Origin: Deltaproteobacteria bacterium
Lineage (GTDB): Bacteria; Myxococcota_A; Polyangia; DRWM01; JAAZOP01
Direction: 5' to 3'
Length of the DNA stretch: 48,273 nucleotides
NCBI GenBank assembly: GCA_016218815.1
Contig: JACRCX010000153.1
Span: 1 to 48,273, forward strand
Below are positions 17,303 through 26,197 of this stretch, in pieces. Position 1 is the stretch's first letter. Every line of letters starts with the position of its first letter. A program made the position numbers and the translations under genes. A model generated the notes under the pieces. That model had not been told where the DNA came from. It was given only the letters and a program-made list of their open reading frames with translations, and searched no databases.

Positions 17303-17797
17303 CTATCCGCCGGCCCCGCGCTGCCGCAATTCAAGGACGACGCGGAGGGCCTTGACGTCTTCGAGGTCCTTCTTCCGGCGGCCGACGAGCTTGGTGACGA
17401 TGAGGTCCTCGAGGGCGGGCACGGGGATGACCAGCCCGGCGGGGGCGTCGCGCATTTCCACGCGGCGGGCCCAGGCGTCGTCGAACAGGATTCGAGTGCC
17501 GTCCGGCGCGGTGAAGAAGGCGACCTTGTGCACATCGATGTGGCGGTCGTTCTCGAGGCGGAAGAAGTCGGTCTCGCGAAGACGCTCGACGGGGACGGAC
17601 GGCGTCAGCTCGACCTCGCGGGCCGCGGCGACGAGCCGGGCGAGGTTCGCCGGGTCTGGCGACGCCCAGAGGTCGTAGTCGAAGCTGAGGACCGGCAGGC
17701 CGTAGAGCATGCATGCCTGGCGGCCGATGAGCAGGAAGCGGACGCCGGCGTCGAACGCGCGGCGCAGGACCTCCAGCTCCGGAACAGCGGGGTCCAT
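17303..17797 (-). CDS. nucleotidyltransferase-fold protein (DUF6036/AbiEii-like)
   Basis: This encodes 164 residues. FLLIGRQACMLYGLP (21-35) and SFDYDLWAS with D40 and D42 match the GG/GR...DxD catalytic layout of minimal nucleotidyltransferases. The later VPALEDLIVTKLVGRRKKDLEDVKAL is the usual C-terminal helix pair with the K...K-D cluster. Relatives are antitoxin or toxin components (AbiEii, DUF6036), so a toxin-antitoxin or defence role is plausible but not shown. The start overlaps the upstream reading frame described at 17331-17999. The first G of the usual GG pair is isoleucine here, so activity is uncertain. Confidence 0.75.
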   Translation of the reverse strand: MDPAVPELEVLRRAFDAGVRFLLIGRQACMLYGLPVLSFDYDLWASPDPANLARLVAAAREVELTPSVPVERLRETDFFRLENDRHIDVHKVAFFTAPDGTRILFDDAWARRVEMRDAPAGLVIPVPALEDLIVTKLVGRRKKDLEDVKALRVVLELRQRGAGG

Positions 17798-17999
17798 GAG
17801 CCGCTCCGATGGCCCGCAGCCGTTCGGCCAGCCGGCGCTGCCGGGCGACGATGGCGAATTTCTCGGAGACGGAGAAGCGGGAGAACCAGCGGACCTGGTA
17901 GACGATCTCCTCGCGCTCTTCGGGCGTGACCGACAGATCGAACGGCTCCTCGGCCGGCTGGAGGTCCCACTCGATCAGGCGGCGCTGCTCGTCGGTCAC
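17331..17999 (-). CDS. small ORF upstream of the nucleotidyltransferase; frame probably disrupted
   Basis: From GTG 17997-17999 the first about 67 codons give a convincing protein (VTDEQRRLIEWDLQPAEEPF..., then VSEKFAIVARQRRLAERLRAIG). This coding character stops where the nucleotidyltransferase ATG (17797) begins in another frame. The frame stays open to 17331, but the rest is an Arg/Pro-rich shadow of the partner gene. Either a frameshift fused two parts that were once one protein or overlapping genes, or the small gene has lost its stop codon. I support the first 67 residues only and do not recognise a family. Confidence 0.45.
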   Translation of the reverse strand: MTDEQRRLIEWDLQPAEEPFDLSVTPEEREEIVYQVRWFSRFSVSEKFAIVARQRRLAERLRAIGAAHGPRCSGAGGPAPRVRRRRPLPAHRPPGMHALRPAGPQLRLRPLGVARPGEPRPARRRGPRGRADAVRPRRASSRDRLLPPRERPPHRCAQGRLLHRAGRHSNPVRRRLGPPRGNARRPRRAGHPRARPRGPHRHQARRPPEEGPRRRQGPPRRP

Positions 18000-18134
18000 A
18001 TTGCCAAGCGTACTCGCTCGGGCGGGGGCGCTCAAGTGCGGGCGAGGCCCCCGGATTGCGCCCTGGCCGGGCCGGCGGCTGCGGCGCGATTCGGCGTGTT
18101 GATCTTGGGGTGCGTCGATGCCATGATGTCTGGC

Positions 18135-18401
18135 ATGAGAACTGCCATCGATTCTGCCGGGCGAGTGGTGATCCCCAAGCGGCTTCGGGAGCGCGCCGGG
18201 CTGCGCGCGGGCCTGGCGCTCGAGGTGCGGTTCCTCGACGGGGCCGTCATCATCGAACCCGCGCCGGCCGCGGTCCGGCTGAAGGTGCGCGGGAGGTTCC
18301 TGGTGGCCGAGCCCGAGGAGCCGCTGCTGCCGCTCACCGAGACGCTCGTCGAGACTGCGATCGAGGCGGTGCGAGGGGGCGAGAAGAATGCCGGCGAGTA
18401 G
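18135..18401 (+). CDS. AbrB-type antitoxin of a VapBC pair
   Basis: This encodes 88 residues starting MRTAIDSAGRVVIPKRL, the signature of swapped-hairpin AbrB/MazE-like DNA-binding antitoxins. The Leu/Glu/Pro-rich C-terminus (EEPLLPLTETLVETAIEAV) is the toxin-binding tail. Two in-frame ATGs at 18123 and 18126 are upstream alternatives; the chosen start gives the usual family N-terminus. It overlaps the toxin gene by 14 bases, as expected for translational coupling, and probably represses its own promoter with the toxin. Confidence 0.88.
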   Translation: MRTAIDSAGRVVIPKRLRERAGLRAGLALEVRFLDGAVIIEPAPAAVRLKVRGRFLVAEPEEPLLPLTETLVETAIEAVRGGEKNAGE

Positions 18402-18855
18402 GTCGTCACGCTGCGCGTTGGACACTAGCGCCATCGTGGCCTTGCTCTGCGGGTGGCACGAGCGTCATGCCGAGACGATGCGCGGCGTGGAAGAACGCAT
18501 CCGCCGAGGATACTCGCTGGTCGTTCCCGCTCACGCGCTCGTCGAGACGTACGCCGTGCTGACACGCCTTCCCGCTCCCCACCGGCTGTCGGGCGAGGTA
18601 GCGTTCCGGCTGCTGCGGCAGAACTTCCGATCATCGGCCCGCGTGCGTGCACTTGCGGCGGCCGAGTACTGGACCGTGCTGGCGGACGCCGTCGATTCCG
18701 GAATCGCCGGTGGCGCCACCTACGACGCGGTGGTGGCGACGTCCGCCCGCAAGGGCGGGGCCACCTGCCTGCTGACGCTCAACTTGCGGCACTTCGCCTC
18801 GTTCCAGCGCCCCGGTTTCGAGGTGCTCGAGCCCGGATTGCGCCGCGCGACTTAG
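18388..18855 (+). CDS. vapC: PIN-domain toxin, VapC family
   Basis: This encodes 155 residues with a full PIN domain. The acidic residues are D12 (LDTSAIVAL), E53 (PAHALVETYAV) and D113 (GGATYDAVVATSA), followed by TLNLRHF with N132. VapC toxins are Mg-dependent RNases that cleave tRNA or rRNA; the antitoxin is encoded immediately upstream with a 14-base overlap. The start ATG follows the family, and the overlapping gene order leaves little choice. The pair lies between the nucleotidyltransferase-like gene and two lipoproteins, in a stretch with several mobile-type genes. Confidence 0.9.
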   Translation: MPASRSSRCALDTSAIVALLCGWHERHAETMRGVEERIRRGYSLVVPAHALVETYAVLTRLPAPHRLSGEVAFRLLRQNFRSSARVRALAAAEYWTVLADAVDSGIAGGATYDAVVATSARKGGATCLLTLNLRHFASFQRPGFEVLEPGLRRAT

Positions 18856-19028
18856 GGCAGCCGCCCCTCCGCTCCCCGAGAGGCGTATCCGCTCGCTGAA
18901 GCTCGCGGTGCTGGGCGAAAAGCACTCCCTGCGAGCGAGGCACTTGCGCGGCGCCCGCCGCTCGGTACCATGCGGGGTCGGCGCCCGGCGGGCGAAGGGG
19001 CACGCTGACGCCAACGACAACGGAGAAG

Positions 19029-20144
19029 ATGATGCCGCAAACGACTCGGATTCGTATCGTCACGATCGCGATCGCTTTCCTGACGGCGACGTCGAGCGCC
19101 TGCCCGGCGCCGCCCGTGGAGGTGGGGCCGGTCGGGCCGGTGCTGCCGGCGGCGACGCCGGCGCCGACGGCGGCCGATCCGGCGGCGCTGACCGAGGGCT
19201 TCACGCCGGCGCACGCGTGGCGGGGCGTCCTGCAGCGGATGGGGACGTGGAAACTGACGCCGCAGGAGGAGTGGCGGGCGCCGGAGGAGGGCGCCGAGTC
19301 GTGGCTGCCGTTCGACGTGCTTTTTGCCGACCGGGCGGGCGACGAGGTGCGGGTCGTGGCGGCCCGCGAGGATCTGCTCTACGCGGTCTGGATCCGCGAG
19401 ACCGATCTGGCGCTCGTCCCGGTGGAGCCGGTGACGCTGGCGCCCAGCGCGGGGGGAACGGCGCCCGAGGACGGGCCGCGGATCGAGCTGGCCGGCGGGG
19501 CGCTCGTGGCGGTGGTCGAACAGCGGGCGGGATGGACGCGCGTGCGCACCGAGGGCGCCGAGCTGCAGGCGGACGGCTGGGTGCCCGACGTGCTGCTGGG
19601 GCGGTTCTACCGCGCGAGCGACTTCGTGGTGAACGAGGAGACGGTGAACCTCGAGCCGGCGATCGGGCTGGAGGTACGCGACTCGCCGACCGGAGCGGTG
19701 ATCGCGACCCTGCGCTCGGACGGCTCGTTGCGGATGCGCGTGCGGGCGCTGGGCGAGGCGCAGAACGGCTGGCGGATGATCCGCTATCCGACGGCGAAGG
19801 CGATCGTGGAGGGGTGGGTGAGCGCCGACGGGCTGGCGACGGCGTCCGCCGACCACCCGCTCGGCCCGTCGCACACGATCTCCACCTGGCGCGGGCGGGG
19901 CGACTTCTCGTGGCTCCAGGTACCGATCGCGACGGAGGTGAGCCTGACGCCCGACGGCGACGTCTTCGCGGTGGCGACGATGGGAACGAAGTTCGTCGTG
20001 GCCGCCGGGCACTCGGCCAGCCGCACGCCCGTCACGATCCACACGATCTGGGGCGGCGTCGACGGGTGGGTGAAGTGCGATCCGATCCCGGAGGGGATGT
20101 CGCAGCCGCTGATCGACACGTGCGTCCCGCCTTTTGAGGAGTGA
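19029..20144 (+). CDS. putative lipoprotein with SH3-like repeats
   Basis: This encodes 371 residues. GGAGAAG precedes ATG 19029; a second ATG follows directly. The signal ends SSAC (C25), an acceptable lipobox, and a Pro/Ala/Gly-rich linker follows. The rest shows bacterial SH3-like strands: GGALVAVVEQRAGWTRVRTEG, then NLEPAIGLEVRDSPTGAVIAT, and LGEAQNGWRMIRY with GWVSADGL. Both segments fit SH3_3 folds that bind peptides or peptidoglycan in the envelope. No catalytic residues are visible. It stands alone; the following bases hold a GCTGAGA-type repeat. Function unknown beyond envelope location. Confidence 0.78.
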   Translation: MMPQTTRIRIVTIAIAFLTATSSACPAPPVEVGPVGPVLPAATPAPTAADPAALTEGFTPAHAWRGVLQRMGTWKLTPQEEWRAPEEGAESWLPFDVLFADRAGDEVRVVAAREDLLYAVWIRETDLALVPVEPVTLAPSAGGTAPEDGPRIELAGGALVAVVEQRAGWTRVRTEGAELQADGWVPDVLLGRFYRASDFVVNEETVNLEPAIGLEVRDSPTGAVIATLRSDGSLRMRVRALGEAQNGWRMIRYPTAKAIVEGWVSADGLATASADHPLGPSHTISTWRGRGDFSWLQVPIATEVSLTPDGDVFAVATMGTKFVVAAGHSASRTPVTIHTIWGGVDGWVKCDPIPEGMSQPLIDTCVPPFEE

Positions 20145-20262
20145 AGGGAGGGGAGGGGGGAGGGGAGAGGAGGGCGCTGAGACCGGCCGACTTACCGCTG
20201 AGACGCTGAGGACGCTGAGACAAACGCTGAGAAGACGGCTGCGAAGACAGGGGGAAAGGGAC
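20145..20262 (+). repeat. GCTGAGACGCTGAGG interspersed tandem repeat
   Basis: After a G/A-rich spacer come GAGACCGGCCGACTTACCGC and then units GCTGAGACGCTGAGGACGCT. A near-identical block is at 32840-32912; both follow directly after plus-strand stop codons. Confidence 0.75.
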
Positions 20263-20328
20263 GCATGACCGGCTGGTGCCTGCCGCCAAACCTGGGCCCT
20301 TCCGGCGGCGAGAGGGAGGGATGGTCCG

Positions 20329-22977
20329 ATGGATTCAGAGCGGTTGAGGTCCGGGGGGCCGCAGGTGCGCCGTGCGGTCGGTTGTCTGGGTCGCTTGCGG
20401 ACGGGGGTGATTCTGGGTCTCCTCCTGCTTCCCGGCTGCCGGCAGGGAGCGCGGACGGCGGCGGACCGGTCGCCGAGCGTGCCGTCGCCCGACGCCGCCG
20501 CGGCGACGTCCGGCGCAGACGCGGCGCCGGCGCCCGAGGTTCCGGTCGCCGCACGCGACACGGTGCTGCGCGGCGCGGGCGAAGCGCTGGAGCCCGTGCT
20601 GGTCGCGCTGGGCGACGACTGGCTCGTCGCCTGGACCGACGACGCTCCCGGCGGGCTGCGGGTCCTGGCGACCGGCGAGAGCGCGTCTCGCGGCGGGGCC
20701 GAGCCGGTGTTGCTCTCGGTGGAGTCCGCGTCCCGCGTGCGGCTTGCGGCGCGACCGGACGGTGCGCTGGCCGTCTGGCTCGCCGGCGGGAAGGTGCAGG
20801 CGCGGCCGCTCGCGGCCGATGCTCGCCCGGCCGGCGAGACCCTCACCCTCTCCCGCGGCGAGGCCGCCGGTCCGCCGGAGGTCGTGGCGGCGGGCCAGGG
20901 GTACGTCGTCGCCTTCCTGGAGGAGGGCGAGCTGGTGGGCGTCCGGGTGAGCGCGGCGGGCGTGGCGGGCGAGGTCGGCCGGTGGCCGGCCGGCGGCATC
21001 CGGCCGCCGGACCACCGGTCGCGTCCCGGGGGTCCGCCGACCGGGTCTTCACCGGCGGCCGAGCCATCTCCGCCGGAGCGTGCCGCGGTGCGGCTCGTGC
21101 GTCCCATCCTCGCGGCGCGCGGGGAGGAGGTCCAGGCGAACTGGCACGGCACGGTCTGGGTCAGCGACGACAACCAGTCCCCCGGCCTGTACAGCGTCGA
21201 GCTGCGCTGGCCGCCCGGAGACGCCGAGCCGACGGCGACGGCCGTCGACCCGGTGGTGCTGGCGAAGGTCTGGACGGAGGCGGGCCGATTCGCGCTCGAG
21301 GACGGGGCGCGGACGGATTCCCGCGCCCGCGACCTCGTGGTCCGCGGGCCGGACGGTTTTGCGCGGGTGCTCCTGCCGCCGCCCGCGGCGGGTCCCGTGC
21401 GGGGCGACCTGGCCGCCGCGGGCCCGGAGCTGTTCGCCGCCTGGACCTCGCCAACCATCCCCGCCGTGGTCGTCGCCCGCATCGGGGCGACCGGCGATCC
21501 GATGCTCGACGGGACCGGCGGGACTCCTCCGGCCGCCGACGAGCGCTTCGCGGAGCTCGCCGAGCGCATCGACTTGATGGAGCGGCAGCTCCGCGAGGGG
21601 GGCGAGGCCGATCCGGCCGCGCTGCAGGACTTTGGCCGGATGCGTGCGGAGCTGGAGCAGCAGCGCGATGCGCAGCAGCGGCAGACCGTGACCGTGGTTC
21701 GCCCGGTCGCCTGCGCGGCCGGCCCGGACGTCCGCGCGGTGGCGCTGGCCGCGCGTCCCGACGCTCGCGACGCCGCCGGCGTGCGGCTGGCTCTCATCGA
21801 CCGCGTCGACGGCCACAACGTCGTCCGGCTCGCCGCCGTGCCCCCGCCCGGGCCGGTGCCCGCGTTCGCTCCACCGCCGGACCCCGTGCCGGTGGGAGAG
21901 ACCCGCGGCCTGTACGAGCTGGCCGGCGCCCGCCTCCCGGGCGGGCCCGCCGCGGTGTTCTGGACCGAGGACCAGCGCAGCGAGGAGCGACACCTGCGCC
22001 AGCTGTGGCTGGCGGACGAGGAGGCCGGCCCGCGCGTGCAGGAGGCCCCGGCCGAGCTTTCCGTCGTGGGGCGGAGCTGCGTCTCGCCGGCGCCGGTCGT
22101 CCGGGGCGACGCCGTCCTGGTCGTCTTCCTGTGCTGCGATCCGGGCATGTCCTACGGATGCCTCAACGGCGACGTGCGCGTCGCGGCGGTACGTCCCGGT
22201 CAGCCGCCCGAGGCGGCGACGGTGCTGGCCGCTCCCTCGGCGTACAGCGCCGAGGCGGTCCCGGCACTCGGCACGGATCGTCTCGCCCTGGTCCGCACCT
22301 CGGGCGACGGCACATGGATCAAGCTGCTGGTGCGTTCGGTCGCGATCGCCGCCGACGTTCCGCCCGAGACGGTGACCCGGGATCTGTCGCGGGCACGGGA
22401 GGTGGAGATCGAGCCGGCGCGCGGCTACGACGTCGGCGGCCTGTGGGCCGGCTACGTCGGCGCCACGCTCCTGGTCGGCGAGGGCAAGGAGTCCAGCGGC
22501 GAACCGGCCTATCGTCTCTGGCGCGTTCCCGACGAAGGCGATCCGGAGGTGGTCGCCACGCTCCCGGCGAGGCCGCAGGCGATGCTGGCCGCCGGCGGCT
22601 CCCTCTGGGCGCTGGTGCTGCGTCCGCGCGGCGACCGCGCGGACGCGGTGCTCGAGCGCCGGGACGCGAGCGGGCAGGTCGCCGGGAGCACGACGCTCGG
22701 GCACGACCTCGACATCGGCTCGGCCTCGCTGGCCGAGGCCGGCGACCGCATCGCGGTGCTGTGGCGCGATCCCGCGGCGGACGCCGTCTACCTCGCGCTG
22801 GTCGGGGAGGGCCGGCTGCTCGATGGTCCTCGTCGTCTGGACGACCCCGCCACCGCCGAGACCTATTCCCTGACGCTCGCCCTCCCGGGCGCAACTCCCG
22901 GCCGCTGGCTCGCTCTCTGGTCCGATCCCTGGGACGGCTCCTACGCGGCCCACGCGCTGGCCGTGGCGATGCCCTAG
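20329..22977 (+). CDS. large putative lipoprotein with beta-propeller-like repeats
   Basis: This encodes 882 residues. The N-terminal basic region, hydrophobic core and LLLLPGC (C37) make it a likely lipoprotein. Repeated strand blocks with W and acidic patterns (ALGDDWLVAWTDD, DGALAVWLAGGKVQARPL, DDNQSPGLYSVELRW) suggest a beta-propeller or WD-like surface domain. A coiled-coil stretch (RFAELAERIDLMERQL, then RMRAELEQQRDAQQRQ) sits in the middle. Internal cysteine pairs such as VFLCCDP occur. No enzymatic motif is recognised. GAGGGAGGG lies about 10 bases before ATG 20329. It stands alone and is followed by about 500 bases without a convincing gene. Confidence 0.78.
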   Translation: MDSERLRSGGPQVRRAVGCLGRLRTGVILGLLLLPGCRQGARTAADRSPSVPSPDAAAATSGADAAPAPEVPVAARDTVLRGAGEALEPVLVALGDDWLVAWTDDAPGGLRVLATGESASRGGAEPVLLSVESASRVRLAARPDGALAVWLAGGKVQARPLAADARPAGETLTLSRGEAAGPPEVVAAGQGYVVAFLEEGELVGVRVSAAGVAGEVGRWPAGGIRPPDHRSRPGGPPTGSSPAAEPSPPERAAVRLVRPILAARGEEVQANWHGTVWVSDDNQSPGLYSVELRWPPGDAEPTATAVDPVVLAKVWTEAGRFALEDGARTDSRARDLVVRGPDGFARVLLPPPAAGPVRGDLAAAGPELFAAWTSPTIPAVVVARIGATGDPMLDGTGGTPPAADERFAELAERIDLMERQLREGGEADPAALQDFGRMRAELEQQRDAQQRQTVTVVRPVACAAGPDVRAVALAARPDARDAAGVRLALIDRVDGHNVVRLAAVPPPGPVPAFAPPPDPVPVGETRGLYELAGARLPGGPAAVFWTEDQRSEERHLRQLWLADEEAGPRVQEAPAELSVVGRSCVSPAPVVRGDAVLVVFLCCDPGMSYGCLNGDVRVAAVRPGQPPEAATVLAAPSAYSAEAVPALGTDRLALVRTSGDGTWIKLLVRSVAIAADVPPETVTRDLSRAREVEIEPARGYDVGGLWAGYVGATLLVGEGKESSGEPAYRLWRVPDEGDPEVVATLPARPQAMLAAGGSLWALVLRPRGDRADAVLERRDASGQVAGSTTLGHDLDIGSASLAEAGDRIAVLWRDPAADAVYLALVGEGRLLDGPRRLDDPATAETYSLTLALPGATPGRWLALWSDPWDGSYAAHALAVAMP

Positions 22978-23493
22978 GCGAGGCTGGCGCCTCGACCGAC
23001 GGGTCATGGTGCACGGGGTCATGCTGTCTGCTCCTTGAACGCGAATCCGGCGAGGGAGAGGTGGGGAGGCCGGCGGCAAGACACGGGTCACGCTTCGTTC
23101 CCCGGACCCGATCGCAGCGGGCAAGGACCTCGACGACATGATCCAGGGCTGGACGGAAAGCCTGGGCCGTCTGGCCGACCACCTGGTGGCCGAGGCGTGA
23201 CGCCGCGGCAGGGGCCGACGCGGCGGGGCGGGCGAACGGAGCGCGAGGGAGCGGGGGCCGACACTTCGCGGAGGCGCTGGCGTTGCAGGGCACCGGGCTC
23301 CAGGCGTCCCCGAGGGTGACGCTCCGCCGCCCGTCGCCATCCGCCGCCTGGTTGAACCCGAGCCTCTCCGAGGTCGCGACTTCGCAGCATCAAGTCGATC
23401 CCACCGATTCTGTAGGACCGCCTCTGAAATGAACCGCGGGGGCGCCGAACCGTCCTGGGGAGAGCCGTTGCGGTCCGTACCGTTGATCGGCTG
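22978..23493. other. gene-poor stretch with degraded coding remnants
   Basis: I see no complete gene here. One plus-strand fragment at 23036-23200 keeps coding character, and a second open stretch (about 23275-23430, VTLRRPSPSAAWLNP) has no clear start. No clear terminator, repeat or RNA gene was recognised. Confidence 0.55.
23036..23200 (+). pseudogene. 5'-less gene fragment, unrecognised
   Basis: This reading frame lies between two TGA codons and has no standard start in its upstream part. Its last 43 residues read like a real protein (GGKTRVTLRSPDPIAAG, then KDLDDMIQGWTESLGRLADHL). It looks like the C-terminal end of a gene whose front is gone. Family not recognised. Confidence 0.4.
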
Positions 23494-25398
23494 TCAGAAC
23501 GTCGCCATCACCGTACTCGCGGTGGGATACCGCCTGTCCCGAATGCACTCCACGTACACGGTGGTCCACCCCTCCTGGAAGTCGTTCGGCCGTTCCTCGA
23601 TCGTGACCCCGGCGAGCGTGCCGTCGCTGAACAACTCCCGCCCGTCGCACGGCTCCTCGTCCGCACCGCCGCTGCTCGCGACGACGCGCAAATGCAGGAA
23701 GTGCAAGTACGCCCCTTCCCAACCCCGATCCGCCAAGTCGAAACCGGCGGACCATCTCCCCCGCCGGACCACCGGAGCCGCGAATCCATGGAACTGCAAG
23801 TCCGTGTTGTCCAGTCCGAGCAAGAAGGTAGGCTCCAGCGGATCCTGCAGTCCCGCATGCGCGAAGAGGGCCGCGTCCAGTGCTCCTCCGCAGGAACACC
23901 CGTCCTCCGTGGTGCGACTTCCCTGCGGGGCTGCGTCCATCGAATCCACGATGCCGTCGTCGTCCGTGTCGTCGTCGCCCGGATCGGTCCCGATCTGCTC
24001 CTCCGCCCGGTCGGTCCAGCCGTCGCCGTCCGAGTCGGCACGAAGGTCCGCCCAAGCGTAGGTCGCTCGCGCTTCACCCCCAGGGTCTTGCAGACTGATG
24101 ACCAGCCCGTCGGCCAGGCGACCGCCCGGCCCGACGGCGAACGTGCTTCCCGCTCGGCCCACGAGCAAGTAGAGACATGACTCCGCCTTCGCCGCCCGTT
24201 GGCCGAGCGTCACCACGACCCCGTCGTCGACCCGACCGATGCGGCGAACCTCGACACACTCGGATGCCTCCCCTCCGTCTGCTACAAGGTACTCCCAGAC
24301 ATCGCCGTGCCGTTCGGCGATCCACAACGTCCTGGCCTCGGCCAGCCCGTAGTCCAAGCCCGCCCGCACCTCGTCGCCGTCATCCGAAACCCACATGCCC
24401 TCCAACGCGTCGGCCGGCTCCACACGGCATGAGTCGCCGACGCCGCCCAACTGGCGACGCCGCTCTGCCGCCCGCACCCGCCGCGGAAGCGGAAGCCACG
24501 GCGACCTCCACGTACTCCAGCTGCGTCGCGCCTCGTCAACTGCGGCCAGCGCAGTCTCCCCGCCGAGCACGCAGAGCCCAAGTAGCGCGCCGCGCCGCGC
24601 AACTCCGCCCCAGGTCGAGTCGACGTCGACAATCCGTCCCAGCACGGGAACGACTGGGGAGGCGGCAGCACCCTCGACGCTCCCGCAGCGCGGTTCGACG
24701 GCCTCTGGTCCGTCGAACCGGACCTCCTCGCCGGAGTCGCAGAACCCGGGCACGCCGACGGCGAGGAAAGCCACGTTCGGGTCACGGCAGAACAGATCCG
24801 TTCCGACAACTGCCGCGACCAACCAAGCATCGAGACGGTTGGCCCACAACTCGTCGGCCGAGGCGATCCCGAGCGCTTCCGGGGACCGCCACAGCCCCAT
24901 CCCTTCGACCAGCGGGGTGATGTCGTCCGTGTACAATCCTGTCTCGCTGAGCAGCGACGCGGACACGAGGCGCTGCCCTTCGGTCCCGTCACGAAACCGG
25001 CTCGCGGCGGCCGAAACGACGGCAGACCGATCGCACGCCGAAAAGGCGGCAAGACGCGCCGCCACGGAATCGAACTCGCAAGAACCGCCGTCCCACTCGT
25101 TGGCAACCGTGTCGATCGAGCCCAGAAGGTCAGAGCATGCTACGGCACCGCCCTCAGTATTCCGCAGCTCGGTCGCCGTCCGTGCCACGGCCGGTTCCGC
25201 AACGGGACGTCGGACGGAACGGTCCGGCGAGCATCCCAGGTCCCCAGTTCCGAAGGTGAGCAGCGGGATGCAGCAGGCCAACGGCACCCTTGGTCGACCG
25301 ACCGCTGATCGCACCAAGAACGAGCGGCTCGGCGCGCCGACCGGTTGGTCCACAGCCACCCCGGATGCCATGATCGGCATCGTCGCCCCAGCCAACAT
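23494..25398 (-). CDS. secreted protein with thrombospondin-3-type calcium motif
   Basis: This encodes about 634 residues from ATG 25396-25398; the frame begins at a TTG three codons earlier. The best signal peptide would start at GTG 25312-25314 (VRSAVGRPRVPLACCIPLLT), with a Cys 20-30 residues later, so the true start is uncertain. The centre has a Cys-rich part (VACSDLLGSIDTV..., NLFC-like, RCGSVEGAA). Residues about 495-530 carry DSDGDGWTDRAEEQIGTDPG and DDDTDDDGIVDSMD, thrombospondin type-3-like Ca-binding loops common in surface proteins. The C-terminal part is beta-rich. Its base composition is slightly less GC-skewed than its neighbours. Function unknown. Confidence 0.75.
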   Translation of the reverse strand: MLAGATMPIMASGVAVDQPVGAPSRSFLVRSAVGRPRVPLACCIPLLTFGTGDLGCSPDRSVRRPVAEPAVARTATELRNTEGGAVACSDLLGSIDTVANEWDGGSCEFDSVAARLAAFSACDRSAVVSAAASRFRDGTEGQRLVSASLLSETGLYTDDITPLVEGMGLWRSPEALGIASADELWANRLDAWLVAAVVGTDLFCRDPNVAFLAVGVPGFCDSGEEVRFDGPEAVEPRCGSVEGAAASPVVPVLGRIVDVDSTWGGVARRGALLGLCVLGGETALAAVDEARRSWSTWRSPWLPLPRRVRAAERRRQLGGVGDSCRVEPADALEGMWVSDDGDEVRAGLDYGLAEARTLWIAERHGDVWEYLVADGGEASECVEVRRIGRVDDGVVVTLGQRAAKAESCLYLLVGRAGSTFAVGPGGRLADGLVISLQDPGGEARATYAWADLRADSDGDGWTDRAEEQIGTDPGDDDTDDDGIVDSMDAAPQGSRTTEDGCSCGGALDAALFAHAGLQDPLEPTFLLGLDNTDLQFHGFAAPVVRRGRWSAGFDLADRGWEGAYLHFLHLRVVASSGGADEEPCDGRELFSDGTLAGVTIEERPNDFQEGWTTVYVECIRDRRYPTASTVMATF

Positions 25399-25446
25399 CC
25401 TCGTCAATGGTCCGTCGAGCGCGGACGGAGGCGCTCGACCTGCCCG

Positions 25447-25584
25447 CTACTCCTCGACCTCACCCTCCACACCCTTGCGGCGGAGGGGCCAGCCGTGGGC
25501 AAACTCGACGGCCGCCAGGAGGGCTCGCGCTTCGTGCGTGGGCCAGCCCTGCTCCACGTCCGGCTCGTACCAGCTCGGAGGTCC
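25447..25584 (-). pseudogene. possible 3' gene fragment, unrecognised
   Basis: Between a TGA and the TAG at 25447-25449, the frame encodes PSWYEPDVEQGWPTHEARAL and then LAAVEFAHGWPLRRKGVEGE. This looks like a genuine protein end of about 45 residues with no good start. The 200 bases between the two flanking genes hold nothing else. It could be a remnant of a small gene co-located with the DUF6188-like gene. Confidence 0.4.
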
Positions 25585-25607
25585 TCATCCTTCCAGCTGG
25601 CCTGATC

Positions 25608-26009
25608 CTACTCGATCGCAGGTCCCGCGCCAGCGGCGGGGTCGCTCGGCGAGGCGACGAACACGACGGGATGGCCGTCCACGTGGATCACCCATGGTTC
25701 GAAAGACGAACTCGAGAAAATCTCCAGCCGGACGCCTTCGCTGAAGATGAGCACCGGATCGACCGGGATCTCCGCTGTTCGAACGTCCACCAGCTCTGTC
25801 CCACGAAGTGCCTCGATCCCTCTGCCCGACTCCTTGTCGTCGGACCCGACGGTGAGAGTCCCGCGACGCATCAGCCGCCAACTGCACAACGCGCGAACTC
25901 TCCAGCCGTCGCCGGTCACCACGAGCGTGGTGCCGTCCCACGCGAGATCCCTGACGTGGCTGCCAATCCGTCCCCGCAAAGCGAGCACGGCTCGTTCAAC
26001 GATCAGCAT
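25608..26009 (-). CDS. DUF6188-like small protein
   Basis: This encodes 133 residues from ATG 26007-26009, preceded by CCGGAG. The GTG at 26048 lies upstream without a ribosome site. The chain IGSHVRDLAWDGTTLVVTGD...LIFSEGVRLEIFSSSSFEPW fits the DUF6188-type pattern of a compact beta fold with GxxV, D-L-x-F and E-P-W motifs. These proteins occur near toxin or immunity loci in some genomes, but nothing here proves such a role. The gene is followed by a fragment at 25447-25584 and preceded by a repeat region. Function unknown. Confidence 0.6.
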   Translation of the reverse strand: MLIVERAVLALRGRIGSHVRDLAWDGTTLVVTGDGWRVRALCSWRLMRRGTLTVGSDDKESGRGIEALRGTELVDVRTAEIPVDPVLIFSEGVRLEIFSSSSFEPWVIHVDGHPVVFVASPSDPAAGAGPAIE

Positions 26010-26197
26010 CTTCACAACTCCGGAATCGTACGAGCGCCAATCTCGCACCTCGCTGGTTCCAGCGGGTCAGCTACATCCGGCCGTCCCCGCATCCGACCCC
26101 TGATGTTGCGAATCATCCCGGGGAAGGAGCCCCGCGAGGACACGCAGAGCGGCAGGGGAGGGACGCGCGGCAGCGCCCCCGGCGCGTTTCGTCCCCC

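Noticed and set aside
18852..22148. Very long minus-strand frame (1098 codons)
   Set aside because: Complement of two lipoprotein genes; no signal or domain, Arg/Ser/Thr low complexity.
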